This document shows positions 29,046 to 37,014 of a DNA stretch of 64,000 bases, in pieces (within the stretch, counting starts at the first letter, position 1; the number at the start of each line of letters is the position of its first letter). The translations under genes and the position numbers were made by a program. Below the pieces are notes generated by a model, which saw only the letters and a list, made by a program, of their open reading frames with translations, was not told the origin of the DNA and ran no database searches. Where the stretch lies: positions 997,507 to 1,061,506 of the forward strand of contig NZ_BMXU01000002.1 of NCBI RefSeq assembly GCF_014651915.1. The letters run 5' to 3'. Source of the stretch: Parvularcula lutaonensis (GTDB lineage Bacteria > Pseudomonadota > Alphaproteobacteria > Caulobacterales > Parvularculaceae).

Positions 29046-30005
29046 CTAGCTGTCTTTGAACTGCTCGCCGGTTTCATCGAGCTCGAAGCGGTACACCTCA
29101 CGGCAGAAGTCGCAGGTGACCTCGATTGCCTCATCCTCGATCATGTCATCGATGTCCGCCCGTGAGTACTGCGCCAGGACGGCCGCAATCTTTTCCCGGT
29201 TGCAGGTGCATCCGAAGTGCACCGTCGACGGATCGAAGACCCGCACGCCGTCTTCGTGGTAGAGGCGGAAGAGAAGTTGCTCCGGTGAGACCGTTGGATC
29301 GAGCAGTTCGTCCGCGTTCACCGTGTCGAGGAGGATCGCCGCTCGGTTCCATGCGTCGTGGTCCTCCGCCTCCATCAACACTTCCTCGCCGCGCTCGCGG
29401 GTACCGCCCTCGCCCGGCATGAACTGGGCCATGATCCCGCCAGCACGCCAGGTCGTGTTGCCGTCAGCATCCGTGATCTGGCCGACGGCCAGCTCGATCG
29501 CCGTCGGGATCTGCTCCGACTGCGCGAAGTATTTCACCGTCGCCTTGGCGAGGTTCGGGCCTTCGAGCGGAACGACGCCCTGGTAGCGTTCCATGTCCGC
29601 GCCTTGGTCAATGGTCATGGCCATGTGACCCTTGCGCAGCAGGAAGTGAAGTTCCGGTCCCTGGGCCTGGGCCGCCACATCCTCATGGCCAGACTGCAGC
29701 GTTGCCGTCGCGCGGAGGGCTCCGCCGACGGTGTAATCGGCGACCACCATCGAGACGGGACCGTCGCCATGGGCCTGCAGGATCAGCTTGCCGTCGAACT
29801 TCAGCGAAGCGCCGAGCATCGCGACCAGGGCCGCGGCCTCGCCCACCAGCTGCTGCACAGGCAGGGGGAAATCATGACGCTTCAGGAGGTCGTCGATGGC
29901 CGGACCCAGGCGCACGAGGCGTCCGCGCACCGCAGATTCGCCGACCTGGAAGGGAAGGATGATATCATCGGAGCTGCCGCCTCGCCGGGGCGCTTCGTCG
30001 AACAT
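29046..30005 (-). CDS. hslO: Hsp33 redox-regulated chaperone
   Basis: 319-aa Hsp33, a cytoplasmic holdase switched on by oxidation of a zinc-bound cysteine cluster. The N-terminal core has the YTVGGALRATATLQSG and HMAMTIDQGADMERYQGVVPLEG segments. The C-terminal redox switch is CTC near residue 265 and CDFC near residue 301, giving the CXC-X(27-32)-CXXC pattern. Length is slightly above the E. coli protein (292). It follows the ABC-2 permease gene by 3 bp on the same strand, so the two are probably co-transcribed, although no functional tie is known. Confidence 0.95.
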   Translation of the reverse strand: MFDEAPRRGGSSDDIILPFQVGESAVRGRLVRLGPAIDDLLKRHDFPLPVQQLVGEAAALVAMLGASLKFDGKLILQAHGDGPVSMVVADYTVGGALRATATLQSGHEDVAAQAQGPELHFLLRKGHMAMTIDQGADMERYQGVVPLEGPNLAKATVKYFAQSEQIPTAIELAVGQITDADGNTTWRAGGIMAQFMPGEGGTRERGEEVLMEAEDHDAWNRAAILLDTVNADELLDPTVSPEQLLFRLYHEDGVRVFDPSTVHFGCTCNREKIAAVLAQYSRADIDDMIEDEAIEVTCDFCREVYRFELDETGEQFKDS

Positions 30006-30008
30006 GGT

Positions 30009-30869
30009 CTATGCTTTCAGTTTGTAGCCGCGCTTGAAGAGGATGTAGGTGATGGCGCAGGCTAGGAATGACAACCCCAGCGAGATGACAGCTCCTCTAG
30101 CTACGGGCGCGTCGCTGACGCCGATGAAGCCATAGCGGAAACCATCGATCAGGTAGAACAGCGGGTTGAAGGACGAAACGTCCTCGACCCAGCCGGGCAG
30201 GCCCTCTTTCTTCACCGAGTAGAACGTTCCCGACAGGAAGGTCAGGGGCGTGATGACGAAGTTGGTGATGAGCGCCAGCTGGTCGAACTTCTCAGCCCAC
30301 ATCCCGGCGATCGCGCCAACCGCCCCCAGCATGATGGATGCCGTCAGCGAGAAATAGATGACCGCAGCGGCGTTGTGGATGCCAAAAGGCCCACCCGTCG
30401 CGACCATGAACAGCGCGATGGTCACGGCCGTGACGAAGCCGACCATCAGGCCGCGCGTGGCGGCGCCCATGACGAAAGCGATGGTCAGCTCTGCGGCGGA
30501 GAGCGGCGGCATCAGGATATCGACCACCGACCCCTGAACCTTGCCGATGATCAGGGAGCTCGATGCGTTCTGGAACGCGTTGTTCAGCACCGCCATCATG
30601 ATGAGGCCGGGCGGCAGGAAGGCGGCGAAGGGAATGACCTGCCCTTCCATCGTCACGTCGCGATCCGCGCCGAAGGCCACGAGAAAAACCGTGAGGTACA
30701 GCATCGTCGTGATGATCGGCGCAAGGACGGTTTGCGCGGCGACCTTCAGATAACGCATCACTTCCTTTTTGTAGAGGGTCCACAGACCCAGCCAGTTCAT
30801 ACGGCCGAATCGTCTCTCGCCGAAGGCAGGAGCCTCAACGGCCTCTGGTGATGCAGTGTCACGCGCCAT
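30009..30869 (-). CDS. ABC-2 type transporter permease
   Basis: 286-aa inner-membrane permease with six predicted helices in the ABC-2 fold. The segment PLTFLSGTFYSVKKEGLPGWVEDVSSFNPLFYLIDGFRYGFIG is the characteristic ABC-2 signature near the C-terminus, and the protein resembles YadH. Such permeases need a partner ATPase to export lipids, polysaccharides or drugs, but none is adjacent: upstream is the divergent gcrA and downstream is hslO. The partner must be elsewhere. The natAB-like pair at 53 kb has its own permease. Substrate unknown. Confidence 0.88.
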   Translation of the reverse strand: MARDTASPEAVEAPAFGERRFGRMNWLGLWTLYKKEVMRYLKVAAQTVLAPIITTMLYLTVFLVAFGADRDVTMEGQVIPFAAFLPPGLIMMAVLNNAFQNASSSLIIGKVQGSVVDILMPPLSAAELTIAFVMGAATRGLMVGFVTAVTIALFMVATGGPFGIHNAAAVIYFSLTASIMLGAVGAIAGMWAEKFDQLALITNFVITPLTFLSGTFYSVKKEGLPGWVEDVSSFNPLFYLIDGFRYGFIGVSDAPVARGAVISLGLSFLACAITYILFKRGYKLKA

Positions 30870-31096
30870 GGGGAAACCTTTCCGTCGCGGTCCAGCCCCT
30901 TACCGCTATGGGAGGCAGGATACAGCCTCATCTGTGGAGAAAAACGACGCGGACAAGATCTGGACCTTAATAACTCGGTGACCATTCATCTTGTGCTGAG
31001 CTTCGCGAAAGGTCACAACATATGGGGACACAGATTGCGGCCTTACCAGATATAGGGTCACGGTCTGGGACCCCAGGAGGACCAGGAGGAAGACCG

Positions 31097-31597
31097 ATGG
31101 CGTGGACGGAAGAGCGTGTTGAGGAGCTGAAGAAACTCTGGGCAGAGGGGCATTCAGCCAGTCAAATTGCTGCGCGTATGGGCGGCGTCACGAGAAACGC
31201 GGTGATCGGCAAGGTGCACCGGCTCGGCCTCTCCGGTCGAGCGGCACCTGCAAAGCCGAAAGCCGTGCACCATGAACCGAGGGTTTCCGCGGCCGTGGCG
31301 ACCGCATCGGAAGCGCCGGAGCGCCCTGCGGTCCGAAGCGTGCTGCGCGACCTCCCTCCGCTCACGGATCTTGGGTCGAGTCGGCTGACCGTGAGCTCGA
31401 TCGGCACAGACCAATGCAAATGGCCGATTGGTGATCCGGCGTCGGAGGACTTCCACTTCTGTGGCCAAGGCGCGACCGGCGGCAAACCCTACTGCGCCTA
31501 TCACTCGCAGCTGGCATTCCAGCCCTCGACTTCAAGAAAAGAACGCAAGAGCCGCGAAGCCCCGGCCCTTCCCCGCCCGATCCGAGCCGTGAGCTAG
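31097..31597 (+). CDS. gcrA: Cell-cycle regulator GcrA
   Basis: 166-aa alphaproteobacterial transcription co-activator that works with sigma-70 RNA polymerase at CcrM-methylated GANTC promoters. The N-terminal DNA-binding domain is unmistakable: AWTEERVEELKKLWAEGHSASQIAARMG-VTRNAVIGKVHRLGLSGR. A proline/alanine linker leads to the C-terminal sigma-interacting domain with CKWPIGDP, FHFCGQ and YCAYHSQLA. An AGGAGGA ribosome-binding site lies 6 bases before the ATG; in-frame codons further upstream lack family similarity. It diverges from the ABC-2 permease. GTGACC/GGTCAC half-sites at 30978, 31011 and 31056 lie in its promoter region. Confidence 0.96.
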   Translation: MAWTEERVEELKKLWAEGHSASQIAARMGGVTRNAVIGKVHRLGLSGRAAPAKPKAVHHEPRVSAAVATASEAPERPAVRSVLRDLPPLTDLGSSRLTVSSIGTDQCKWPIGDPASEDFHFCGQGATGGKPYCAYHSQLAFQPSTSRKERKSREAPALPRPIRAVS

Positions 31598-32041
31598 GAC
31601 AGACTGGATCGCCTCCCGGAGGGCGCAAACGCCCCGGATGCCAGGCCGTGGGGAGCGCGGGTGGGAAGACTTATCCCCCTCCGCTCCAGCCAGTCTATCC
31701 TCTCTGTCCCTGCTGCTCTTCAGGACAATCCGGGTTCGTCACGGTTTGGCAGCGGGGCGGTGTTCCATCGCCCTGGGATGACAACCCTTGGGCGCTGGCC
31801 GAGGGCTTAAAGTGCTCTGTGAGCCCTCGCAGAAAAACACCGGGAGCGGACGCAAAAGGCCCGCCTACAAATTATACGAGAAGCGAGCCCTAGCGTCCGC
31901 TCCGTTACCTGATTTTCCCACAACCACCCACGGGTGGCTCAACGCGCTGACCCCTCCTCCGTCATCCGTATAAGCCTTCGGCTTTCCGGGATGGCGGACG
32001 ACCGGCCAAGAAAGCGAAACTCCCCAGAGGCCGAAAAACGT
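31598..32041. ncRNA. Candidate structured non-coding RNA region
   Basis: This 444-base gap between gcrA and the convergent acylase needs no promoters, yet it is packed with hairpins, all written here for the plus strand. They are: 31621-31634 (GGGCG/CGCCC); 31705-31727 (TGTCC-TG/CAGGACA, one bulge); a three-way junction closed by 31748-31754 with 31793-31800 and holding an 8-bp stem at 31755-31773 and a small one at 31775-31787; 31800-31829 (CGAGGGCT/AGCCCTCG); 31843-31903 (an 11-bp perfect stem GGAGCGGACGC/GCGTCCGCTCC); and 31924-31937. I could not match it to tmRNA, RNase P or SRP RNA. A 6S-type RNA is possible but unproven. Strand is unknown. Confidence 0.4.
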
Positions 32042-34120
32042 CTACTTGCCCGCGAGCGCAGCGGCTTCCCGCCAGTCGGGAAGTGGCGCAGGCTTCATCC
32101 GCCCTTCTGCGAACAGTGGCGCCTGGTCGGCGTAATGGGGAGAGCCTGGACGCCCCATCGCGGCGCCGAAGGGATAGATGGTCTCGGCGCTCAACCCCCC
32201 GTCTGCGTCCCAGCGCACATAGGCGATATAGCTGTCACCGTTGAGGCCATAGAGCCGGCCATCCTCGTCGAAGCCCCAATAAAGAGCCTTCAGCGCGTCG
32301 GGCCCGCCGGTGAGCGGCAAGTCCTTTTCGCCCCGGCGCAGCCGGGACAGATTCTCGAACGGAGGATCAAGCCTGCCAAACGTCGCGCGCAGGTGATCCG
32401 CCGCCTCGGTGATCGCCTCTTCATGGGTGGGCATGGCGTGCCAGCCGCGCATGCCGAGATAGAGGTCATAGATGACAAGCGCGGCCAGCGAATCTGCCGC
32501 CCCCCGACCGTCGAGGTCATAGTCGAACTGGCGTAGGAGCGCGGCGGCTTCCTCGTCATACTCGGAGAGGTTCTCATCGGAGACGAGATCTACGAACTTA
32601 GCGCCGAGCGGGCTCTCGGGATCATAGGCGGTGTCGTATTTGATGCGGTGAAGGTCCGCATGGGTCAGCGGGCCCTCATGCTTCTCGAGGAGCGTCAGGG
32701 CCCGGACGATGCGGTTCGTCACCTTGTCCTCGATGCCCACGAGTTTGCTGAACCGCTCTTCGCTGAGGTTTTCGTCAGAGGCCGTCGCAAGGAAAGGCGT
32801 GTTGTTCGCATTGACGAGATACCCGCTCTCCGGATTCACATAGGAAGGAATCGCGTCGAACGGCTCATACTCCGTCCACACCAAAGCCGGATCGTCGCCC
32901 GGCAGGACACCCGACCAATCGACGGACGGATCGCGTTTCGGAAATGCCGCGTTGTAGAGATAGGCGATGTTCCCTTCCCTGTCCGCATAGACGAAATTGG
33001 TCGATGGGATTGCCTGCATTTTCATCGCGTCCATCCAGTCGTCAAAGGACTTGGCGTGGTTGAGGCGGTAGTATTGCTCAAAGTGGCGCACTTCGCCCAT
33101 GCCGCCATAACGGAAGGCATAGGCGCCCTTGTCGTTGCGCATGACCGGGCCGTGCACGGAGTGCTCGACCGTCTGGCGAACGGGAACGAGGAACGGGCCG
33201 AACTTCACCTTGATCCAGAAACTCGTTTTCTCGAGGTCCCGCCACTCACCGTCGAACAGGTATCGGTCGCCACTGTCGTCGAGAGTGAGCTTGTAGATAT
33301 CGGTCAGGTCCGGGACGTTGACCGTGTTCGTCCAGGACAGGTGTTCATTATACCCCATCAGGATGAACGGCACGCCGGGGAACAAGGGGCCTGCCATGGA
33401 CCAGCCCTCGCCCGACGCAATGCGCGCCTCGTACCAGGCGAGCGGGCCTTCCCAAGGCTGGTGCGAGTTGGAGATCAGGACGGTGGAGCCATCCGCCATC
33501 TTGGTCGGCGCGATGGCGAAGGCGTTCGAGCCGCGGGCGATTTCCGGTGCCTCTTCCGGGACATTGCCTTCGGCAAGGTCGCCAATGATGTCGTCGAGGC
33601 CGAAGAAGAAGGGGGAGATCAGGACGAAGCCTGCGATCACGTCCTGCTCGGTGACCGGGAAGAGCTGGTGGCGGATGATCTCGTCGGGGTGGTCCGCGGC
33701 ATATCGGTTGAGGCCGTAGGCATAAGCCTTTGCCATGGCGCGCGCTTCTTCGCTCAGCTCACCTATTTTCCGAGCTGCGACTTTCTGGGTCTGGAGGAGC
33801 TCATTGACGTAATCGATCTTCGCGCCCTCCTTCCCGGTGATCGCACCGAGCTGGCCGACGATCGGCGCCATCCGCATCTGGATGGTCTCGAAGTCATCCT
33901 CGGCGTGCGCGTAGGCCAGACCGTAGGCCACCGCCGCATCGGTCGCGCCATAGACCGACGGAACACCAAACGCGTCACGCTCGATCTTGAATGCTGCCGG
34001 AGGGCCATAGCTGCCAAGATGCTCGATCTTCGCCTGGCGGTCGCTGTTCGCCTTGAAGGCAAGGATCGCCCAGAGAACAAGGACGAACGAGGCCAGAGCT
34101 AGGCCGATGCGCTTCAACAT
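32042..34120 (-). CDS. Penicillin acylase family N-terminal-nucleophile hydrolase
   Basis: 692-aa periplasmic acylase of the penicillin G acylase/AHL acylase family, made as a precursor that cuts itself into alpha and beta chains. An N-terminal membrane or signal segment (GLALASFVLVLWAILAF) is followed by the alpha chain and the self-cleavage site ARG-SNAFAIAP. Ser198 should be the new N-terminal nucleophile of the beta chain. Beta-chain signatures include SNSHQPWEGPLAWYEARI, WTNTVNVPDLTDIYKL and TNFVYADREGNIAYLYNAAFPKR. Family members hydrolyse beta-lactams, acyl-homoserine lactones or other N-acyl compounds; the substrate cannot be told. It is downstream of no obvious partner. Confidence 0.92.
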   Translation of the reverse strand: MLKRIGLALASFVLVLWAILAFKANSDRQAKIEHLGSYGPPAAFKIERDAFGVPSVYGATDAAVAYGLAYAHAEDDFETIQMRMAPIVGQLGAITGKEGAKIDYVNELLQTQKVAARKIGELSEEARAMAKAYAYGLNRYAADHPDEIIRHQLFPVTEQDVIAGFVLISPFFFGLDDIIGDLAEGNVPEEAPEIARGSNAFAIAPTKMADGSTVLISNSHQPWEGPLAWYEARIASGEGWSMAGPLFPGVPFILMGYNEHLSWTNTVNVPDLTDIYKLTLDDSGDRYLFDGEWRDLEKTSFWIKVKFGPFLVPVRQTVEHSVHGPVMRNDKGAYAFRYGGMGEVRHFEQYYRLNHAKSFDDWMDAMKMQAIPSTNFVYADREGNIAYLYNAAFPKRDPSVDWSGVLPGDDPALVWTEYEPFDAIPSYVNPESGYLVNANNTPFLATASDENLSEERFSKLVGIEDKVTNRIVRALTLLEKHEGPLTHADLHRIKYDTAYDPESPLGAKFVDLVSDENLSEYDEEAAALLRQFDYDLDGRGAADSLAALVIYDLYLGMRGWHAMPTHEEAITEAADHLRATFGRLDPPFENLSRLRRGEKDLPLTGGPDALKALYWGFDEDGRLYGLNGDSYIAYVRWDADGGLSAETIYPFGAAMGRPGSPHYADQAPLFAEGRMKPAPLPDWREAAALAGK

Positions 34121-34218
34121 GATTTCCTCCCGATCGGCTGGACGTCTGTCGCGCCCTCGCCTCCGGGTGATGTCATAGCGTAATCAGGCAGCTGGCGCAC
34201 GGGCCTGTCGCCGCAGGC

Positions 34219-36798
34219 TCACTCCGCGGCGAGGCTGGCGGTGTCGGGCTGGGGAACCACGCCATCCACCGGCAGGTGGCAGGTCACGGTGGTGCCCTCG
34301 TCCTCGCGGCTCGAGAGCTTCACGAAGCCGCCATGCAGGCTGACGAAGCTGTCGACGAGGGCGAGCCCCACGCCTGCGCCTGCGCCGGGACCAGCCGCCT
34401 CGTAGCGCTCGAACACCTTGGCCTGGTCGGCGGGCGTGACGCCGCGCCCGGTGTCGGAGACCCAGAGCCGGACCATCTCGCCTTCGCGCTCCGCGCCGAG
34501 GGTCACTTCGCCGCCCGGCTCGGTGAACTGGAAGGCATTAGAGAGAAGGTTGAAGATCACCTGCTTGAGGCGGCGCTCGTCGCCACGGATCATGCCGATA
34601 TTGCTGTCGCAGTCGATGACAAGCTTGATCTGGCTGTCCTCGGCTTTCAACGCGGCATAGGTCTTGGCGTTGTCCATCAGCTCACGGAGGTCCACCTCGC
34701 CCATGTCGAGGTCGAGCTGCCCGGCATCCACGGCCGCGAGGTCGATGATGTCATTGACAAGATCGAGCAGCTTCAGGGAGCTGGCGACGATCGCGGCGGT
34801 ATAGTCCTTCTGGCGATCCGTCAGCGGACCGGCGAACTCGTTCTCGAGAACCTCGGCGAAGCCCTTGATGACGTTGAGCGGGTCACGGAGCTGGTAGGAA
34901 ATGTGGTTGGTGAAGCGCGTCTTGATGCGGTCGGCTTCTTCGAGGATCTGGTTGCGGACTTCCAGTTCCTTCTGACGCTCCTGCGCATCCGTCACGTCGA
35001 TGAAGCTGACCAGGGTCGCACCATCGGGAAGCGGCGAGGTGGCATAGGCCATCCAGCGGCCGTCCTTCAGCTTGAACGGCCCACCGGTGCGCGTGGCGCG
35101 GTCCTGGGGCGAAAAGCTGACAATGCGGCGCTTCATGTCGTTGAAATCGTCGGTCGCGCGCGGTGCGAGGGCAATAAACTCCGATGCCAGACTGTCGAAG
35201 TGCGGAGCATCGGCGAGCTGTTCGTCGCTGAGTGCCCACATTTCCTCGAATGCCTTGTTGAACAGCGCAAGGCGCCCATCGGCACCGAACACGGCCACGC
35301 CCTCGGTCAGGTTGTTGAGGGTCGCGGCCTGCACCTTGATCTGCGTCTGATAGAGCGTCTGCAGCTTGACGGTCTTGGTGATGTCCTCGAACACGACAGC
35401 CACACCGCCAAGCGCATGGCGCCCCTGGGCCACGCGGAGGGTTCGGCCCGAGGGGAGGTTCCACGTTTCGTCAGGACGCTGGCCATCATCGTCGGTGTAG
35501 ATCGTCAGCTGCTTGCGTTTCCACTCCGCGAAGTCGGACTGGGCCGGTAGTTTCTCGAGGTGACGCAGGCGGTCGAGAATTTCCGCATGGCTCGGCTTGT
35601 GCAGCAGGTCCGCCTCTTCGAGGCCCCAGAGCTCGACGAAGCTCTGGTTGTAGTATTCGAGCGACTGGTTGGGGCCGAAGACCGCGACAGCGGTGCGCAG
35701 TTGGTCGATGGTCTGGCGGTGCGCTTCCTGGTGGCGACGCAGCTCTTCATTGGCCTTGTCCTCGCGCGTCACGTCGATGGCGATACCAGCCATCGACACC
35801 CGGTCGCCCGAGGCGTGCATCGGCTGCTCGATGATCCTCAGCACACGGCGCTGGCCGCGGATGTTGACGCGGATGAGGTCGTCGGCGGCCTTGCGGCCAG
35901 AGCGGGCATGCTCGGTCTTGGCTTTCTCGGCCACCTTCACGCAGGCGGGGTCGATTTCCTTCTGCTCGGCAATGACCTCTTCCATGTTGATGGCCTCGAC
36001 CATCTCCACATAGGCCTTGTTGACCCATTCGAGCTTGAGGTCGGGCGAGCGGCGCCAGGCGGCAATGGGTGCCTTGTCGAGGGCATTGAACGCGCCGTGG
36101 AGATCCGAGGCGCGGTCACGGGCCTGGCCCATGACGCCAGCTTCCTCGGCGAGGCGCACGGCGGGATCGGTCAGCCACAGGGTGACCTGATCGCCAGCGA
36201 CGCGGCCATCGCACTCGATCGAACGCCCCTCCTCCGTGACGAGCGATCCTGAGAAGCTGAGCCCTTCGGAGCGGAGAAGATGCACCTTCTCGCGCAGGGT
36301 CGCGGTCTTGGTCGAGGAACGGTCATCGGTCAGCGGCAGGTCGCCAAAAGCATCGAGAAGGCTCTCCGCCGGACGGAAGAAGGCTTCGGGGTCCTTGGAG
36401 GCAAAGGTGATGAGACTGGCCAGCGCCGCCGGACCACCGAGGACGCGAGGGTTACCCCAGCCATCATTTACCGCGGCATCGCTCTCGGCCCAGACGAGGA
36501 CAAGGCCGGGATGACTAGCGAGAATCGACTCCGACTTCTCGAGCTGCGCCTCCATCTGCGCGAGGCTCTTCGACCAATCGCGGGTGAGGTGCGACGATGC
36601 GGAGGTCGCGCGCAGGGCCCAGATCAGGGCCCCGATGGCGAAGAACACCGCGCCGAGGGTCACGGCCAGGTTGGGATCAATGGCCAGGGTGCCTTCGCCC
36701 AGCACGTCCGCGCTGCCGTTCTGCATAAGGAACACCGACACACTGACCACGAGGGCAGCAAGTACGGCGATTACGCTTCCTTTGATGGCGGCATTCAT
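34219..36798 (-). CDS. divL: DivL-like multi-PAS sensor (pseudo)kinase with Tyr at the H-box
   Basis: 859-aa membrane-anchored histidine-kinase-like protein. Two N-terminal helices (about 7-25 and 44-62) are followed by PAS-like modules at about 235-345, 362-475 and 490-605. The DHp domain reads RFTNHISYQLRDPLNVIKGF: the phosphoacceptor His is replaced by Tyr635, the hallmark of Caulobacter DivL. The HATPase domain keeps an N-box (NLLSNAFQF), G1 (SDTGRGVT) and G2 (GAGAGVGLALV). DivL senses DivK/PleC input and tunes CckA and hence CtrA. Its promoter has two GANTC sites and a CtrA-like box. Caulobacter DivL is slightly shorter (about 770 aa). Confidence 0.9.
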   Translation of the reverse strand: MNAAIKGSVIAVLAALVVSVSVFLMQNGSADVLGEGTLAIDPNLAVTLGAVFFAIGALIWALRATSASSHLTRDWSKSLAQMEAQLEKSESILASHPGLVLVWAESDAAVNDGWGNPRVLGGPAALASLITFASKDPEAFFRPAESLLDAFGDLPLTDDRSSTKTATLREKVHLLRSEGLSFSGSLVTEEGRSIECDGRVAGDQVTLWLTDPAVRLAEEAGVMGQARDRASDLHGAFNALDKAPIAAWRRSPDLKLEWVNKAYVEMVEAINMEEVIAEQKEIDPACVKVAEKAKTEHARSGRKAADDLIRVNIRGQRRVLRIIEQPMHASGDRVSMAGIAIDVTREDKANEELRRHQEAHRQTIDQLRTAVAVFGPNQSLEYYNQSFVELWGLEEADLLHKPSHAEILDRLRHLEKLPAQSDFAEWKRKQLTIYTDDDGQRPDETWNLPSGRTLRVAQGRHALGGVAVVFEDITKTVKLQTLYQTQIKVQAATLNNLTEGVAVFGADGRLALFNKAFEEMWALSDEQLADAPHFDSLASEFIALAPRATDDFNDMKRRIVSFSPQDRATRTGGPFKLKDGRWMAYATSPLPDGATLVSFIDVTDAQERQKELEVRNQILEEADRIKTRFTNHISYQLRDPLNVIKGFAEVLENEFAGPLTDRQKDYTAAIVASSLKLLDLVNDIIDLAAVDAGQLDLDMGEVDLRELMDNAKTYAALKAEDSQIKLVIDCDSNIGMIRGDERRLKQVIFNLLSNAFQFTEPGGEVTLGAEREGEMVRLWVSDTGRGVTPADQAKVFERYEAAGPGAGAGVGLALVDSFVSLHGGFVKLSSREDEGTTVTCHLPVDGVVPQPDTASLAAE

Positions 36799-36817
36799 GG
36801 CGGGCGTCCCCTGATGC

Positions 36818-36828
36818 GAGTCGGACTC
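36818..36828. promoter_or_regulatory. Paired GANTC (CcrM) sites at the divL promoter
   Basis: GAGTC-G-GACTC is a tight pair of GANTC methylation sites, arranged as an inverted repeat, 20-30 bp upstream of the divL start codon. CcrM methylates GANTC in alphaproteobacteria and GcrA reads the methylation at promoters. gcrA itself is in this window. Confidence 0.6.
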
Positions 36829-36861
36829 GTGGCGTTAACAACTGTCACACCACCGAAATGG

Positions 36862-36876
36862 CTAACAACGCGTTAA
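36862..36876. promoter_or_regulatory. Near-consensus CtrA box upstream of divL
   Basis: CTAA-CAACGCG-TTAA followed by AC matches the CtrA consensus TTAA-N7-TTAA at seven of eight positions. It lies 64-78 bp before the divL start, a sensible distance for direct control. Confidence 0.5.
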
Positions 36877-37014
36877 ACAGTGTGAATGGATTCTTAGGCA
36901 TGTTCGCCCGTCAGGCGAAAGAGCCATCATCAACACGTTTTGCAGGTTGCCGGAGTCGCCGGTTCCCTGCCCTGTCATCCCGGACGGCCCGAGCCGCCCA
37001 AGGATGATCTCCGG

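Noticed and set aside
31648-31893. 81-codon plus-strand frame in the gap after gcrA
   Set aside because: Odd composition (Pro, Cys, Gly rich) and it runs straight through the paired stems; the region looks structural, not coding.
31740-31910. tmRNA, RNase P RNA or SRP RNA in the hairpin-rich gap
   Set aside because: None of the diagnostic sequences (T-loop GGTTCGAATC, the RNase P GAGGAAAGTC region, or the SRP GGAAGGAAGCA loop) is present.
32648-34102. 484-codon plus-strand frame opposite the acylase gene
   Set aside because: Antisense artefact of codon bias; no recognisable motifs, and the other strand has an intact Ntn hydrolase.
36970-37014. Possible REP-type element starting TGTCATCCCGGACGGCC
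   Set aside because: It looks like the short palindromic repeats common in some alphaproteobacteria, but I found no convincing second copy in the window.
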